Notes: generated from the letters alone by a model not told the origin. Numbered from the stretch's first letter, positions 43,041 to 52,588 are shown. The stretch is DNA of 64,000 bases from Vibrio orientalis CIP 102891 = ATCC 33934 (GCF_000176235.1 NZ_ACZV01000005.1:1054001-1118000), one strand, 5' to 3'. Translations and numbers: made by a program.

Positions 43041-45146
43041 TTAGTATTTGATCTGCAGTGTCGCCATATAGTTGCGGCCTTCGCCAACGACTACATCTTC
43101 CGCATAAGCATGTTTGCTTGATGTAGAACCACCACCCGCTAGGTAATCGGTATCAAAGAGGTTTTCAACGGTTAGACGTGCAACCATGTCTAAATCTGCA
43201 TCATACTTGTAAGTATAAGCTAGACCCATATCCACACGTGTGTACGCATCTTTCTTGAACGTGTTCGCTTGATCACCGTAACGTGAACCTTCGTAAATTA
43301 CACCTAAGTTTACATCCACTTCGTTTGTCGCCGCGTATGTTGACCATACACTCGCTGCGAACTCAGGAACATCAACAGGGCGATTACCCGCATAGGTTTC
43401 ATGGTTGGTAATTTCTGCATCAAGATACATAGCTGATCCCGACAGCGATAGCTTGTCCGTCACGTAGCCTTGAGCCGCAAGTTCAGCTCCGCGATGCTGC
43501 TGCTTACCACCTTGAGTTGTAGTGTAGTTACCTGTAGCGACATCTTCTACATCCAACTCAATGTTTTCTTGGCTAATATCAAACACTGCACCAGAAACAA
43601 ACAATCGATTATCAAGTAACTCCCACTTGGTCCCTACTTCATAAGCTTTACCAATTGCAGCATCTAACAATTGACCATCATTAGTATAGGTACGCTTGCT
43701 GCTGCTTGCGACTTGCCCTTGTGGCTCAAAGCTCTCTGAGTATGATGCGTAGATACTACCATTGTCGGCAGGGTGGAAGATTACGCCCAATTTAGGTGCT
43801 ACGTTTTCTTCAGCGACACCATCTTGAACCTTACGGTCAAAGCGAAGACCTGCTAAAAGCTGCCACTGCTCGTTGATTGTCATTAAATCTTGAGCGTAAA
43901 AGCCCCAAGTATCATAACTGCTAGAAGAAACACGAGGATCTTTCGATGAATCAAACTCTGGTACACCGACTGTGTTACCCGCTGCCACATCTTGACCAGT
44001 AAAACTGCGCTCAAAACGATCATAGCTGTAACCTAACCAGTTAGTACCGATTAAGAATTTGTGCTCTAAGCCAGCGAGTTCTGTATCAGCAACTAGATCG
44101 AGGTATGCTGTTCTAAAGCGCCATTTGTCATTACGATTACTGCCACCATGAGACACCTCTCCCGTTCCATCCGGGTTCACATTTGCAAAACCTGGGAAAC
44201 TTTCAATATCGTTGCGTTCAAAATCTTGGTAGTTGAAACCGGTGTTTAATGACCAGACGTCGCTAAGATTCGCATTAACGTTGAATCCAACGTTTTCAAC
44301 ATCGTTTTCAATTTCTGACCACTGTGCATCCCAGATATGTTCTTTGTTGCCTACTAGCTGACCATCTAACGTATATAGCGCACCTGAGTCGACACTACCC
44401 TGATCATTAGTTTTGTCGTAATGAACCGATAGCGTCACATTGTCGTTCACATCATAGTCAACAAAAAGTCCAGCCACTAAGCGCTCTGTCTGTGGCTTCG
44501 AGCCATCACCATAGCTGCGCCATGAGCTGTAGCTTTCTTTCGAAATAATAGTGCGAGCACGTAGCGTTTCATCGTCGTTTAGCGCGCCACTCACATCAAC
44601 CATAGTACGTGAGTGATCGTTAGAACCCACATCTTGGCTAACATTAACTTGAGTTTCATAAGTTGGTTTTTTGGTGACCATATTGATGAGGCCACCTGGT
44701 GCAGATACACCGTAAAGCAGACCTGATGGCCCCTTGACAACTTCGACACGCTCTAAAAGCTCTACCGGTTGACGGTAGTGAGACCAATGTTGGTGTCCAT
44801 CGCGTAGGAAACCTGATGAGCTTTGTACTTCAAAGCCACGTAGTGAGAAACGCTCACGGTTACGGCTTGTACCACCGGCACTTACACTCGCATCATTTTT
44901 TAACACATCACCAAGAGTACTTGCGCGTTGCTCATCAATGATCTGTTCATCGATAACTGCAATTTGTCCCGGAGTTTCAAGTTGAGTCGCCTCCATTCTC
45001 ATAGCTGTAGCGTTTGTATCAGCTTTGTAGCCGTAATCTCGCCCCTCTACGACCATGTGCTCATCTGTTTTAACCGTTTCCGCAACCACTGCAGGAGTCG
45101 CTAATACAGCACCAATAACGAGCGCTAACTGACTCTTAGTGAACAT
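43041..45146 (-). CDS. TonB-dependent siderophore receptor
   Basis: A 701-residue outer-membrane receptor. Signal peptide about 1-22 (VVA/ET). A plug domain (about 50-160) contains RERFSLRGFEVQSSSGFLRDG (partly) and VEVVKGPSGLLYG. A 22-strand barrel follows, ending NYMATLQIKY with the terminal aromatic (Tyr) after a hydrophobic strand. The FhuA/FhuE-type (ferric hydroxamate or xenosiderophore) subfamily fits best, but the ligand cannot be fixed. It is next to the tonB2 operon and has its own Fur box, so it is probably a client of that system. Confidence 0.88.
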   Translation of the reverse strand: MFTKSQLALVIGAVLATPAVVAETVKTDEHMVVEGRDYGYKADTNATAMRMEATQLETPGQIAVIDEQIIDEQRASTLGDVLKNDASVSAGGTSRNRERFSLRGFEVQSSSGFLRDGHQHWSHYRQPVELLERVEVVKGPSGLLYGVSAPGGLINMVTKKPTYETQVNVSQDVGSNDHSRTMVDVSGALNDDETLRARTIISKESYSSWRSYGDGSKPQTERLVAGLFVDYDVNDNVTLSVHYDKTNDQGSVDSGALYTLDGQLVGNKEHIWDAQWSEIENDVENVGFNVNANLSDVWSLNTGFNYQDFERNDIESFPGFANVNPDGTGEVSHGGSNRNDKWRFRTAYLDLVADTELAGLEHKFLIGTNWLGYSYDRFERSFTGQDVAAGNTVGVPEFDSSKDPRVSSSSYDTWGFYAQDLMTINEQWQLLAGLRFDRKVQDGVAEENVAPKLGVIFHPADNGSIYASYSESFEPQGQVASSSKRTYTNDGQLLDAAIGKAYEVGTKWELLDNRLFVSGAVFDISQENIELDVEDVATGNYTTTQGGKQQHRGAELAAQGYVTDKLSLSGSAMYLDAEITNHETYAGNRPVDVPEFAASVWSTYAATNEVDVNLGVIYEGSRYGDQANTFKKDAYTRVDMGLAYTYKYDADLDMVARLTVENLFDTDYLAGGGSTSSKHAYAEDVVVGEGRNYMATLQIKY

Positions 45147-45218
45147 AAATTTCTCCGTTTCTTCATATACAAAGCTTCTCGCTTTGCTTAATCATTTATA
45201 ACGAAACGAAATATAAGT

Positions 45219-45237
45219 GATAACCAATATCATTTGC
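45219..45237 (-). promoter_or_regulatory. Fur box of the siderophore-receptor gene
   Basis: Minus strand GCAAATGATATTGGTTATC matches the 19-bp Fur consensus at 14 positions, and its 7-1-7 core TGATATTGGTTATCA at 13 of 15. It is 73-91 bases upstream of the ATG. Confidence 0.78.
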
Positions 45238-45299
45238 ATTAAATTTACAAAATTTACTTTGGTAGCTATTTATGTATCTAAAAGACGTTAGGAAAGGAG

Positions 45300-45752
45300 T
45301 TAACAATCGGTATCGGTGTCGTTAGGTACGAGGCCTAAACTCTCACTAGGGATGGTCGTTTCAAAGCTTGGCATTTCGATCACACCGCTCTCGCCAAGAA
45401 ATGATAACAAAGCGACAAAGCGGTAATTCATGTCGACCGCTCTGGCTCGAACAAAACGCACATCTTCTGAATTGGGTGAAGCCAGCACATTACTCGCCTC
45501 ATCTAGATAATCAATAGCAATTTTACTGGTGGTCACTGAAGAAATATAGCTGTTATCAACAACATAGGTTTTTATACCACTGTCATTGAGTTGGCAAACA
45601 GAAGCCATTCGAGCTGCTGTACGCACAGATTCACTCACAGCCTGCATAGAGAACATGAAATACCCTATTGAAGCGATGGCCAACATGATCATCATAAGAA
45701 ATGACGACATTAGGGTGAACTCAATGATAGTAATCCCTTTTACTTTTCTCAT
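45300..45752 (-). CDS. TadF-like pseudopilin
   Basis: A 150-residue protein with an N-terminal pilin-like start: KVKGITIIEFTLMSSFLMM, with G before a hydrophobic helix and Glu at the +5-like position (about residue 11). A mostly beta C-terminal domain contains two cysteines. It fits the TadE/TadF family of Flp pilus-associated pseudopilins. It overlaps the TadE gene by four bases. No prepilin peptidase, ATPase or Flp pilin is nearby. Confidence 0.75.
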   Translation of the reverse strand: MRKVKGITIIEFTLMSSFLMMIMLAIASIGYFMFSMQAVSESVRTAARMASVCQLNDSGIKTYVVDNSYISSVTTSKIAIDYLDEASNVLASPNSEDVRFVRARAVDMNYRFVALLSFLGESGVIEMPSFETTIPSESLGLVPNDTDTDC

Positions 45753-46177
45753 TGGTCAAGCCTCGCCACTGTTGCTGCATTAATAGGAACCGCTAGTGAA
45801 AACTCTGTATTGGGGATTTTCGCCGAGAACAGAGGTTCAAATGTGTAATTTGCAGATACAGTAACAAATTGATTATTTTCACAGGCAACGGTAACGTCGG
45901 TCGTCGAAAGGTTGTCAATAAGCGCCGAAGTTCCTGTGTTCAATGTGCCATACACAACGAACTGTTTTACATCTTGTTGTGCATTCATCACCGGCCCACA
46001 GCCAGACATTTGACTTAAGCTTGAAGCATACCTAGCCCCTACTCTGACCGCTTTGTTGAGCGTGTTCATCTCAACAAAGACTCTTGCTACTTCCACGACC
46101 GCAACCAATAACAAAAGTAAAATGGGTAAACCAATAATCAGCTCTACCGCCGCCAGCCCTTTCTGTTTACGAACCAT
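45749..46177 (-). CDS. TadE-like pseudopilin
   Basis: A 142-residue protein with the TadE signature KQKGLAAVELIIGLPILLLL at the N-terminus (Gly before the hydrophobic helix, Glu at +5) and the following RVFVEMNTLNKAVRVGARYA. The remainder is periplasmic. It overlaps TadG by one base and TadF by four. It probably marks the base of a pilus or secreted complex; partners are not in this window. Confidence 0.82.
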   Translation of the reverse strand: MVRKQKGLAAVELIIGLPILLLLLVAVVEVARVFVEMNTLNKAVRVGARYASSLSQMSGCGPVMNAQQDVKQFVVYGTLNTGTSALIDNLSTTDVTVACENNQFVTVSANYTFEPLFSAKIPNTEFSLAVPINAATVARLDQ

Positions 46178-47418
46178 TATGACCCCCCGCCAACTGAGGA
46201 GGGATCTTTATAAAGCACAATTCGAGTTACACCGGTATCAGTATCGGACACCCCACCTTCAATAACCGAGCACTGCTCAATAAATTCACCAAATATACTT
46301 TGTTGACCCGTTTTTCCTGACTCTTGGGAAGAATCGTAACGTTGCAACATGAAGAAACAGCCAATACTTGTCACCGTAAATTCAATCTTACCCCCCGACT
46401 TAGAGGCGGAATCACAATCTAAAATAGGAACAGGGAGCACACGGCGCCACGCCGCTCCACCCGCAGTATTGCAATTGGCGTCGTTTAAACAAGCTTTGGT
46501 CTGTTCAACATATTCTTCATAAGTCCATTTATCAGGTGCAGTAGAGTCATTATGATCGGCAATATTATCGGTAGTAATTGCGGTACTTGGCTCGGTAATC
46601 ACAAGATCTGGTGGGTAATAAACTCCATCGAGTGTTACTCCTTCAAAACGGCTATCAATATCTTCTGTCGCACCAACTGCATTACCCGTTTCAGAATCAA
46701 TTTTATCTTCTACTGTCACAACTACCGTATTTTTCCCGACCAGTGCATCACTCACCGCAGACTTACCGCTACCAATATCAAGCAAATGGTAATTACCTGC
46801 CCCAAGACCATCTGGATCATCTGACTGACTGCCTGATTTAATTTCGTAAGCTTTTGCTATTTCATACCCAGAAGGGCCAAGCTCACTTCCCTCACACATA
46901 CCAATTGGAAGAATATTGGACGTTCCATCAACAAACACCGGCCCCGCAACCGCACTTGCTGATACAGTCTTCTCGATACCAAAGAGATCAAGAAAAAATT
47001 CGTTGAGTCCGATTTCGGAAACTTCAACTCTTACATAGACCATATCTGGCGAGCTTGGAAATGTGGTAGAAAAACCACTATTAGGAGAGTCGGAGTATTC
47101 GATCGACAGCAAATTGAGGCCATTACCATCGTCAGTGGCAGTTAACTCGATTTCATCATTGCCGGGGGATTCAATCACCTTTTTGTAAGATTCGATGATA
47201 GCGGTGTCTGTATCACCTTTTTCATTCGTTCGATTGGCTACGGTAGCACCAGCAAGAGCAATCGTATCGACCGCATTTTGCAAACGCGTCTTGTTAACCA
47301 CAAAATGTGAAACATCTATTGAAAGCGCGGCGATCGTTATAAACGCAACCATGCTCATCGTCATGACCACCAAGGTCAAACCTTTCTGATTACGTAGTCG
47401 GTTTGGGTACTGACGCAT
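46177..47418 (-). CDS. TadG-like protein
   Basis: A 413-residue protein. The frame begins at a GTG 13 codons earlier, but AAGGGGG lies eight bases before the ATG at 47418, so I start there. The N-terminal Tad domain (NQKGLTLVVMTMSMVAFITI, then VDVSHFVVNKTRLQNAVDTI, partly) anchors it in the inner membrane. The rest is a large periplasmic domain with several cysteines (CEGSELG, CLNDANCNTAGG, DCDSASKSGG). It lacks an obvious von Willebrand domain. First gene of the tadGEF trio. Confidence 0.75.
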   Translation of the reverse strand: MRQYPNRLRNQKGLTLVVMTMSMVAFITIAALSIDVSHFVVNKTRLQNAVDTIALAGATVANRTNEKGDTDTAIIESYKKVIESPGNDEIELTATDDGNGLNLLSIEYSDSPNSGFSTTFPSSPDMVYVRVEVSEIGLNEFFLDLFGIEKTVSASAVAGPVFVDGTSNILPIGMCEGSELGPSGYEIAKAYEIKSGSQSDDPDGLGAGNYHLLDIGSGKSAVSDALVGKNTVVVTVEDKIDSETGNAVGATEDIDSRFEGVTLDGVYYPPDLVITEPSTAITTDNIADHNDSTAPDKWTYEEYVEQTKACLNDANCNTAGGAAWRRVLPVPILDCDSASKSGGKIEFTVTSIGCFFMLQRYDSSQESGKTGQQSIFGEFIEQCSVIEGGVSDTDTGVTRIVLYKDPSSVGGGS

Positions 47419-47584
47419 GTCCATTGCCCCCTTGGCCAAGGTTTCAGCCAAATTCACGATTTCCCTACAGTGTCATTCACCAGAAAATACGAGTGAGTCA
47501 ACTCGCAACTATTAGTTCCAACGAATAAGCCACTAACACTAGATAAACTATAGTTCAATCTACCAGTACTGACTAAATTGATAA

Positions 47585-48991
47585 CTAGATCTTGGTTCCG
47601 TTTTTTCTAGGCTTGTCACATGGAAATTGCAGTTCAATTCTTAGCCCACCGTTAGTACAGTTTGACGCCTTCACTTCGCCACCAACTAACTTCATGGATT
47701 CTTTGACAATTGCAAGGCCAAGCCCGTAGCCCCCGCTCTGTTTATCACGTGCAGACTCTAACCGCGTAAATGGTCTGAAAATCTCACTCAACTGGTTAGG
47801 GGGAATGCCCGGACCATTATCGACAACTTCAATCACGACTTTTTGCTCAAGTTCAACCGCCAATAGATATAAGGACACCTCAATAATAGCTTCTGGCCCG
47901 GCATACTTGATCGCATTTGAAATTAGGTTGGTTAAACAGCGCATCACAAGCCGTTCATCCGTGATCACCATTGGCACGCTATCGCTCATATTAACAACGA
48001 TTTTCTGAGTTGCTGTTAACTGTAACTTGCTCTGCTCGATTTGGTTCGTCACCACTCCCTCAAGGCACGTAGGACGCAGGTTTGATTCATAGCGTGCATT
48101 CTCGATACGACTAAATTCAAGAATCTCCCCAACCAAACCATCCATTTCATCGACTTCTTTTTCTAGCCGTTCAACCAAGGGCAAGCTGATATCAGACGCT
48201 TTACTGCGCAATAAATGAAGCGCTAAATTCTGCCTAGCGAGTGGCGTTCTTAACTCATGTGAAACATCTCTAATCAGTTGCTTCTGACGCTCTGCGAGCG
48301 CATGGATTTCTTGGGTCATATTGTCAAAGTCACGCGCTAGGTCATTAAATTCTGTGGTTTTGGAATTTAACTCCGAGACAACATTGACAGCAAAATCCCC
48401 CGAAGCCAGACGGCGGCTCGCTTCACGCAGTCGATCAAGTGGCTTTTGTAACTTTCGTGCGAGTATCAATGAAAATAACGCCAACATTGCAATAACGATG
48501 ATCGCTTTGCTAATCGCAAAATAGACGATAAAACGATGAGCCGGATGTAGCTCGCTAGGAAGTTGAACAACCAGGGTATTCCCCTTTACAAGCCTAACAC
48601 CAATCAATGGCTTACTTACGCGGTCATTCAATGGGCCATTAAGTTCACGAAGAAAGCGCAGCTTAAATTCAAAATGGGGGTGCATCTGTCGATGAGTGAT
48701 CGGTTGGCTATGAGCATTGAGGACAAACAAGTAATAGGGTTGCGCGTTCCCCCAATCAGCCAACTCATCCATATCCCCTTCTTCAATCAACACATTGGCT
48801 TGCTGTGCCAGATTTTCAATGTTCTGTTTCACTCGCGGCGGCACCTTCAATACTGCCGAAACCAACGCTTGCTCAGCAAGTGCCTGCAAAAGCACAATAC
48901 TAATAATGACCGCAGACATGTAGCTAAACAGTTGAAAGAAAAGAGAGTCTTTCCTCTTGGCAATACTAGATGGAATAGCGAACTGGAACAT
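47585..48991 (-). CDS. CpxA-like sensor histidine kinase
   Basis: A 468-residue membrane kinase. TM1 about 20-40, periplasmic sensor about 41-165, TM2 about 166-190, HAMP about 190-243 (ARKLQKPLDRLREASRRLAS), HisKA with H245 in RDVSHELRTPLARQ, HATPase with DNGPGIP and GYGLGLAI. The DVSHELRTPLAR box is the CpxA/EnvZ type. It follows its response regulator by three bases. Its genes sit just upstream of the tad trio, which it may control (inference). Confidence 0.87.
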   Translation of the reverse strand: MFQFAIPSSIAKRKDSLFFQLFSYMSAVIISIVLLQALAEQALVSAVLKVPPRVKQNIENLAQQANVLIEEGDMDELADWGNAQPYYLFVLNAHSQPITHRQMHPHFEFKLRFLRELNGPLNDRVSKPLIGVRLVKGNTLVVQLPSELHPAHRFIVYFAISKAIIVIAMLALFSLILARKLQKPLDRLREASRRLASGDFAVNVVSELNSKTTEFNDLARDFDNMTQEIHALAERQKQLIRDVSHELRTPLARQNLALHLLRSKASDISLPLVERLEKEVDEMDGLVGEILEFSRIENARYESNLRPTCLEGVVTNQIEQSKLQLTATQKIVVNMSDSVPMVITDERLVMRCLTNLISNAIKYAGPEAIIEVSLYLLAVELEQKVVIEVVDNGPGIPPNQLSEIFRPFTRLESARDKQSGGYGLGLAIVKESMKLVGGEVKASNCTNGGLRIELQFPCDKPRKNGTKI

Positions 48992-48994
48992 ACA

Positions 48995-49660
48995 TTAATG
49001 CCCTACATTTCCGACAAAACTATAGCCTTTCCCACGCACCGTTTTAATATGCTGTTTTGATAGTCCCGCCTCGATGAACTTACGGCGTAAATTGCTGATA
49101 TGCATATCCAAGTTACGGTCAAATGGACTCAGTTCTTTCTTTAACACCTCAATCTGCAACTCGGCTTTGGATATAACGAGGTTTTCACGACTGACTAAGT
49201 AACTAAGTAAATCTGATTCTGTGCCTGTAAGGGGCAAGTTAGGGATTTGCGACGCAATGCCATTTTTATCAAGTTGATAGGAATGCCTTTGCTTTTCTAA
49301 ACCAACACGGCGAAAAATCGCCTTGATTCGAGTAAGCAGCTCAGGCACTTTAAACGGCTTAGCGATATATTGATCCGCGCCAGACTGATAGCCATCTAAT
49401 ATTGATGCCTCATCATTTAGCGCAGTTAGCATAAGAATTGGCGTCGCAAACCGTTGACATATCTTACGCGCCACTTGCATGCCGTTTAGTTTTGGTAGCA
49501 TCACATCGAGCAACACTAAGTCAACTGAGGTTTTCTCTATAAACTGAAGTGCACTCTCACCGCAATGGACACTATCAACTTGATAGCCTTCCGCTTGCAA
49601 TACATCAGTGAGCAGTCCACATAATTCAATGTCGTCATCGACAACGAGCACTCTAGACAT
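48995..49660 (-). CDS. CpxR-like OmpR-family response regulator
   Basis: A 221-residue regulator. The receiver starts at MSRVLVVDDD with phospho-acceptor D52 in DLVLLDVMLPKLNG. The C-terminal winged helix has DRNLDMHISNLRRKF and KTVRGKGYSF. The frame is open 14 codons further upstream, but the fold starts at the ATG at 49660; neither start has a good Shine-Dalgarno. It is probably a paralogue in the CpxR group rather than the global CpxR itself. Confidence 0.85.
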   Translation of the reverse strand: MSRVLVVDDDIELCGLLTDVLQAEGYQVDSVHCGESALQFIEKTSVDLVLLDVMLPKLNGMQVARKICQRFATPILMLTALNDEASILDGYQSGADQYIAKPFKVPELLTRIKAIFRRVGLEKQRHSYQLDKNGIASQIPNLPLTGTESDLLSYLVSRENLVISKAELQIEVLKKELSPFDRNLDMHISNLRRKFIEAGLSKQHIKTVRGKGYSFVGNVGH

Positions 49661-49772
49661 GAGAATAACAGTATAATTGATAAGAGTTCGCATTCTAATC
49701 ATGCTTAATCAAAAGCACAATCAATATACGGTCAATCCAACACTCAATCGTCTGTTATTTGTACGTTACTGT

Positions 49773-50531
49773 TTACTTAGGCAGTATTGCACCAGCAAGA
49801 CCACGCAATTTCACCTTGGTCGCCCGCCAATGGGTTGTTGGCGTACGCGGCGCTGTACTTAATAAATGATGAAACACCTCACCCGTTAGCTGTACTTTTC
49901 CGCCATGGGCAAGCAACAACACTTCAGGGTCAAGGTTATAAACGCGTTTAATCGACACTTTATATTGATTTGGATGGAACACTGGGAATGGTGAAATCAG
50001 TTGGTTTTTAACCTCGACCATCAAATCAGCGACGTAAAGGATACTTTGTTTTTCATGATGAAGTGAGAGATCACGGTCGGTATGCCCCGGTGTTTCTAAC
50101 ACCTTCCAGTCTTCAAAGTCTGGGATACATTGCCCATCTGACAACTGAATATCTGGACGTAGCTTACGTGAATACCACAAATTCCGCTTAGGCTTTCTCT
50201 TTCGATTGGCAACCCAACGCGCAAGTGCAATATCCGTTAAATGCATAACAAAGCCGTCTATTCCCCCGTACCAATGAGAATCTCGTTTCGCCGATACAAT
50301 CTTGCAACCAGTTAATTTTCTGAGCTTGTGAGCCGCACCGGCATGGTCTGGATGCATGTGTGTGACAACCACAACAGCCAGATCAGAAAACGGCCGCTGT
50401 AGCTCATGGGTAATAAATTGTTTGATATATGAAATGTCTGCTCGGGAAGCGCCATCGAGAAGCATTAACTTGTCGGAATACTCCGCTAAATAGATGGTTT
50501 GGATATATCCGTCAATGGCATGAAGTTTCAC
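49773..50531 (-). CDS. Metallo-beta-lactamase-fold hydrolase
   Basis: A 252-residue hydrolase. The dinuclear metal site is visible as VVTHMHPDHAG (HxHxDH, about residues 56-66), with further ligands in ETPGHTDRDLSLHH and VADLM. The start codon is GTG (MKLHAIDGYIQ), supported by AAGGTGAG. The substrate is unknown; lactonase, thioesterase and glyoxalase II-like activities share this motif. It shows no obvious link with its neighbours. Confidence 0.82.
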   Translation of the reverse strand: MKLHAIDGYIQTIYLAEYSDKLMLLDGASRADISYIKQFITHELQRPFSDLAVVVVTHMHPDHAGAAHKLRKLTGCKIVSAKRDSHWYGGIDGFVMHLTDIALARWVANRKRKPKRNLWYSRKLRPDIQLSDGQCIPDFEDWKVLETPGHTDRDLSLHHEKQSILYVADLMVEVKNQLISPFPVFHPNQYKVSIKRVYNLDPEVLLLAHGGKVQLTGEVFHHLLSTAPRTPTTHWRATKVKLRGLAGAILPK

Positions 50532-50628
50532 AGCTCACCTTGTTAACATTTAATTTACATAAAAACGATAACAAGGGGCCGCAGCTTAGGAAAGAGCAAT
50601 CACTCTAATCTGTGAGCACGGTTGGCAG

Positions 50629-51510
50629 CTATGACGCACGTTTAACGAATTTCAGTAGCTTACCATCAGTGCGGTAAAAAATGAGCGCCAGTAAGATCAA
50701 GCTACAGCCCATTAGTTTATTTCTCGAAAGCTGCTCACCATACCAAAGGATACTTAAAATAACGGTCCAAATAGGTTCAAGCAACATGATAAGAGCGGCA
50801 TTACCTGGGTTACACCCTTTCTGCCCTAACGTTTGCATCACATACCTTAAACTGGTTGCCAACAAAGCGCTTAAAGCAAACCACCCCCAGATTGATGTTT
50901 CCACATGCGTCGGTATTGTCTCGAATAACGCTGAAGCGATTAAGGCAATAACGCCTGTAACACCTAGCTGAATCGCGGTTAGCAAGAGCACCGGGATCTT
51001 TTGGGCCAGTTTACTGTTCACATTAAAGTGCAGCGCAAGCATACAGGCATTAGCCAAAAACCATATTTGACCCGTTGAACTATTCCAGCCATCAGTTAAA
51101 GAGAGCATAGCCAAACCACTAACCGCGATAGGCATAGAAATCCAAAATGCGCGTTTAGGTCTTTCTTTATAAAGCACCCAAGCAATGATTGGCACGATGA
51201 TCATCGATAAGCTGACAATAAACGCCCCTTCACCTAAGGTTTCACTTATAGAAATCGCATGCACCCAGCTAAGCAATGCAAATGCAAGGATCATCCCTCC
51301 TCCGACTGCTTGCGATAGTAGTTGAGTCGTCAGTAGACGAACTTGCTTAAAACAGAGAGGAAGTAAGCAGATTGAGGCCACTAAAAAGCGCAGCCCGACG
51401 AAGCCAAAAGGCGGTAACCCTTGAATGGTTTCTTTTGAGAAAATCCACCCAAGCCCTGCCAATGCAGTCGTTGCGACAAGTATCCAAGCAGCTTTATTTT
51501 CAGCGTTCAA
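50629..51510 (-). CDS. EamA/DMT-family transporter
   Basis: A 293-residue inner-membrane protein with ten hydrophobic segments in two EamA repeats (for example GLPPFGFVGLRFLVASICLL, partly, and PGNAALIMLLEPIWTVILS, partly, with the conserved LEP). It probably exports a metabolite. The first codon appears to be TTG; no in-frame ATG is close. It is divergent from the glycerophosphodiesterase gene. Confidence 0.85.
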   Translation of the reverse strand: MNAENKAAWILVATTALAGLGWIFSKETIQGLPPFGFVGLRFLVASICLLPLCFKQVRLLTTQLLSQAVGGGMILAFALLSWVHAISISETLGEGAFIVSLSMIIVPIIAWVLYKERPKRAFWISMPIAVSGLAMLSLTDGWNSSTGQIWFLANACMLALHFNVNSKLAQKIPVLLLTAIQLGVTGVIALIASALFETIPTHVETSIWGWFALSALLATSLRYVMQTLGQKGCNPGNAALIMLLEPIWTVILSILWYGEQLSRNKLMGCSLILLALIFYRTDGKLLKFVKRAS

Positions 51511-51651
51511 AGTCGAGTCTCTTTATTGTAATTATTTTATAATTTATGAGCCGATAGTGTCAGATTCATCAACGAATAGCTACGACTTCTCTACTCAAAA
51601 TTCTCATTTAGGGGTACTCTATGTAGCACGACTATTCTATCGAATTTCACT

Positions 51652-52353
51652 ATGATTATTGTTGGACACCGCGGCGTGGCGGGACGCTTTCCCGAAAACA
51701 CTTTGGCCAGTATTCAAGAGGCTGCGGCACTTGGTTTAGATTGGGTTGAAGTCGACGTTCAACCGACTTTGGATGACCACTTAGTGGTATGCCATGACCA
51801 TACGGTCGATCGTTGCAGTAATGGCTCAGGCAGAGTTGATGAACTTACTCTAGAGCAACTCAAGCAGCTTAATTTTGCCGCCCGCTTCAAATACGACGGC
51901 GGACACCAGACACTCTTAACCCTCGACGAACTTTTGCAGTTTGCCATAAGTAATCAATTAAAATTAAACATCGAGATTAAAATCGATAGACACTGTGCCA
52001 AGTCAGTATGTCAGTTAGTTCAACAAGCACTTGAAGCACATCCAATTGATAGCAACCACGTCCTTCTATCCAGTTTTAATCATGATGTGATTAGACATCT
52101 ACATATGATGCTGCCGAATATCCGACTCGGGGTACTCTGTGAACGCCTAAAGTCTGCAGAAAAGCACTTGTTAAAAGAAGTCTCTGCATTTAGCTGCAAT
52201 CTTTATTATAAATGGGTGACAAGAAAACAGATCGACCAGTTGAAGCAAAGCGGATATCAAGTATGGTGTTATACCGTCAATAACCCTAATTCCCTGCGAC
52301 ATATCGAAGAATTAGACGCTATCTTTAGCGATTATCCTGAGCGTTTTCTTTAA
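51652..52353 (+). CDS. Glycerophosphodiester phosphodiesterase
   Basis: A 233-residue cytoplasmic GDPD of the UgpQ type, which splits glycerophosphodiesters to glycerol-3-phosphate and an alcohol. TIM-barrel motifs: VGHRGVAGRFPENTLAS (His 6 and the PENT loop), EVDVQPTLDDHLVVCHD (metal-ligand E/D and catalytic His) and LNIEIKI. It ends VNNPNSLRH... AIFSDYPERF, typical of the family. No signal peptide is seen. The Shine-Dalgarno is weak. A 39-base palindrome follows 20 bases after the stop. Confidence 0.92.
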   Translation: MIIVGHRGVAGRFPENTLASIQEAAALGLDWVEVDVQPTLDDHLVVCHDHTVDRCSNGSGRVDELTLEQLKQLNFAARFKYDGGHQTLLTLDELLQFAISNQLKLNIEIKIDRHCAKSVCQLVQQALEAHPIDSNHVLLSSFNHDVIRHLHMMLPNIRLGVLCERLKSAEKHLLKEVSAFSCNLYYKWVTRKQIDQLKQSGYQVWCYTVNNPNSLRHIEELDAIFSDYPERFL

Positions 52354-52372
52354 ACACATTACTCACCTTCTC

Positions 52373-52411
52373 TATACAGTGTTATACAGCACTACTGTAT
52401 AACACTGTATA
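52373..52411. repeat. Perfect 17-bp inverted repeat made of four TATACAG heptamers
   Basis: TATACAG-TGT-TATACAG, then CACTA, then CTGTATA-ACA-CTGTATA. The arms pair perfectly, and each arm holds a direct repeat of one heptamer with 10-bp period. The heptamer equals the outer half of the LexA site in front of sulA, 170-200 bp downstream. There is no T-run, so it is not an ordinary terminator. Confidence 0.7.
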
Positions 52412-52559
52412 AAATCGCGTGCGCTTAATCACATTTCTTGTGTTTTACACATTTCCCCGCTCACTACATAATTAATAAAATCACAATACCTTTCAATTAC
52501 TTAAATTAAATTCCATGTTAACTCTCGCCTTTTAACGCTGAAAAATCGCACAAAAACAC

Positions 52560-52588
52560 TTGATCATAAAACTAAAAATAACTACTGT
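52560..52588 (+). promoter_or_regulatory. Probable sulA promoter
   Basis: TTGATC and TACTGT with a 17-bp spacer; the -10 element overlaps the LexA box. The call is modest because the -10 match is partial. Confidence 0.4.

Noticed and set aside
45243..45256. GTAAA-N4-GTAAA on the minus strand, like a CpxR box
   Set aside because: It is in very AT-rich sequence with N4 rather than N5 spacing and lies upstream of the siderophore receptor, not the tad or kinase genes.
48563..49060. 165-codon plus-strand frame opposite the CpxA-like kinase
   Set aside because: It covers the antisense of the kinase sensor region and the end of the regulator, with no recognisable domain.
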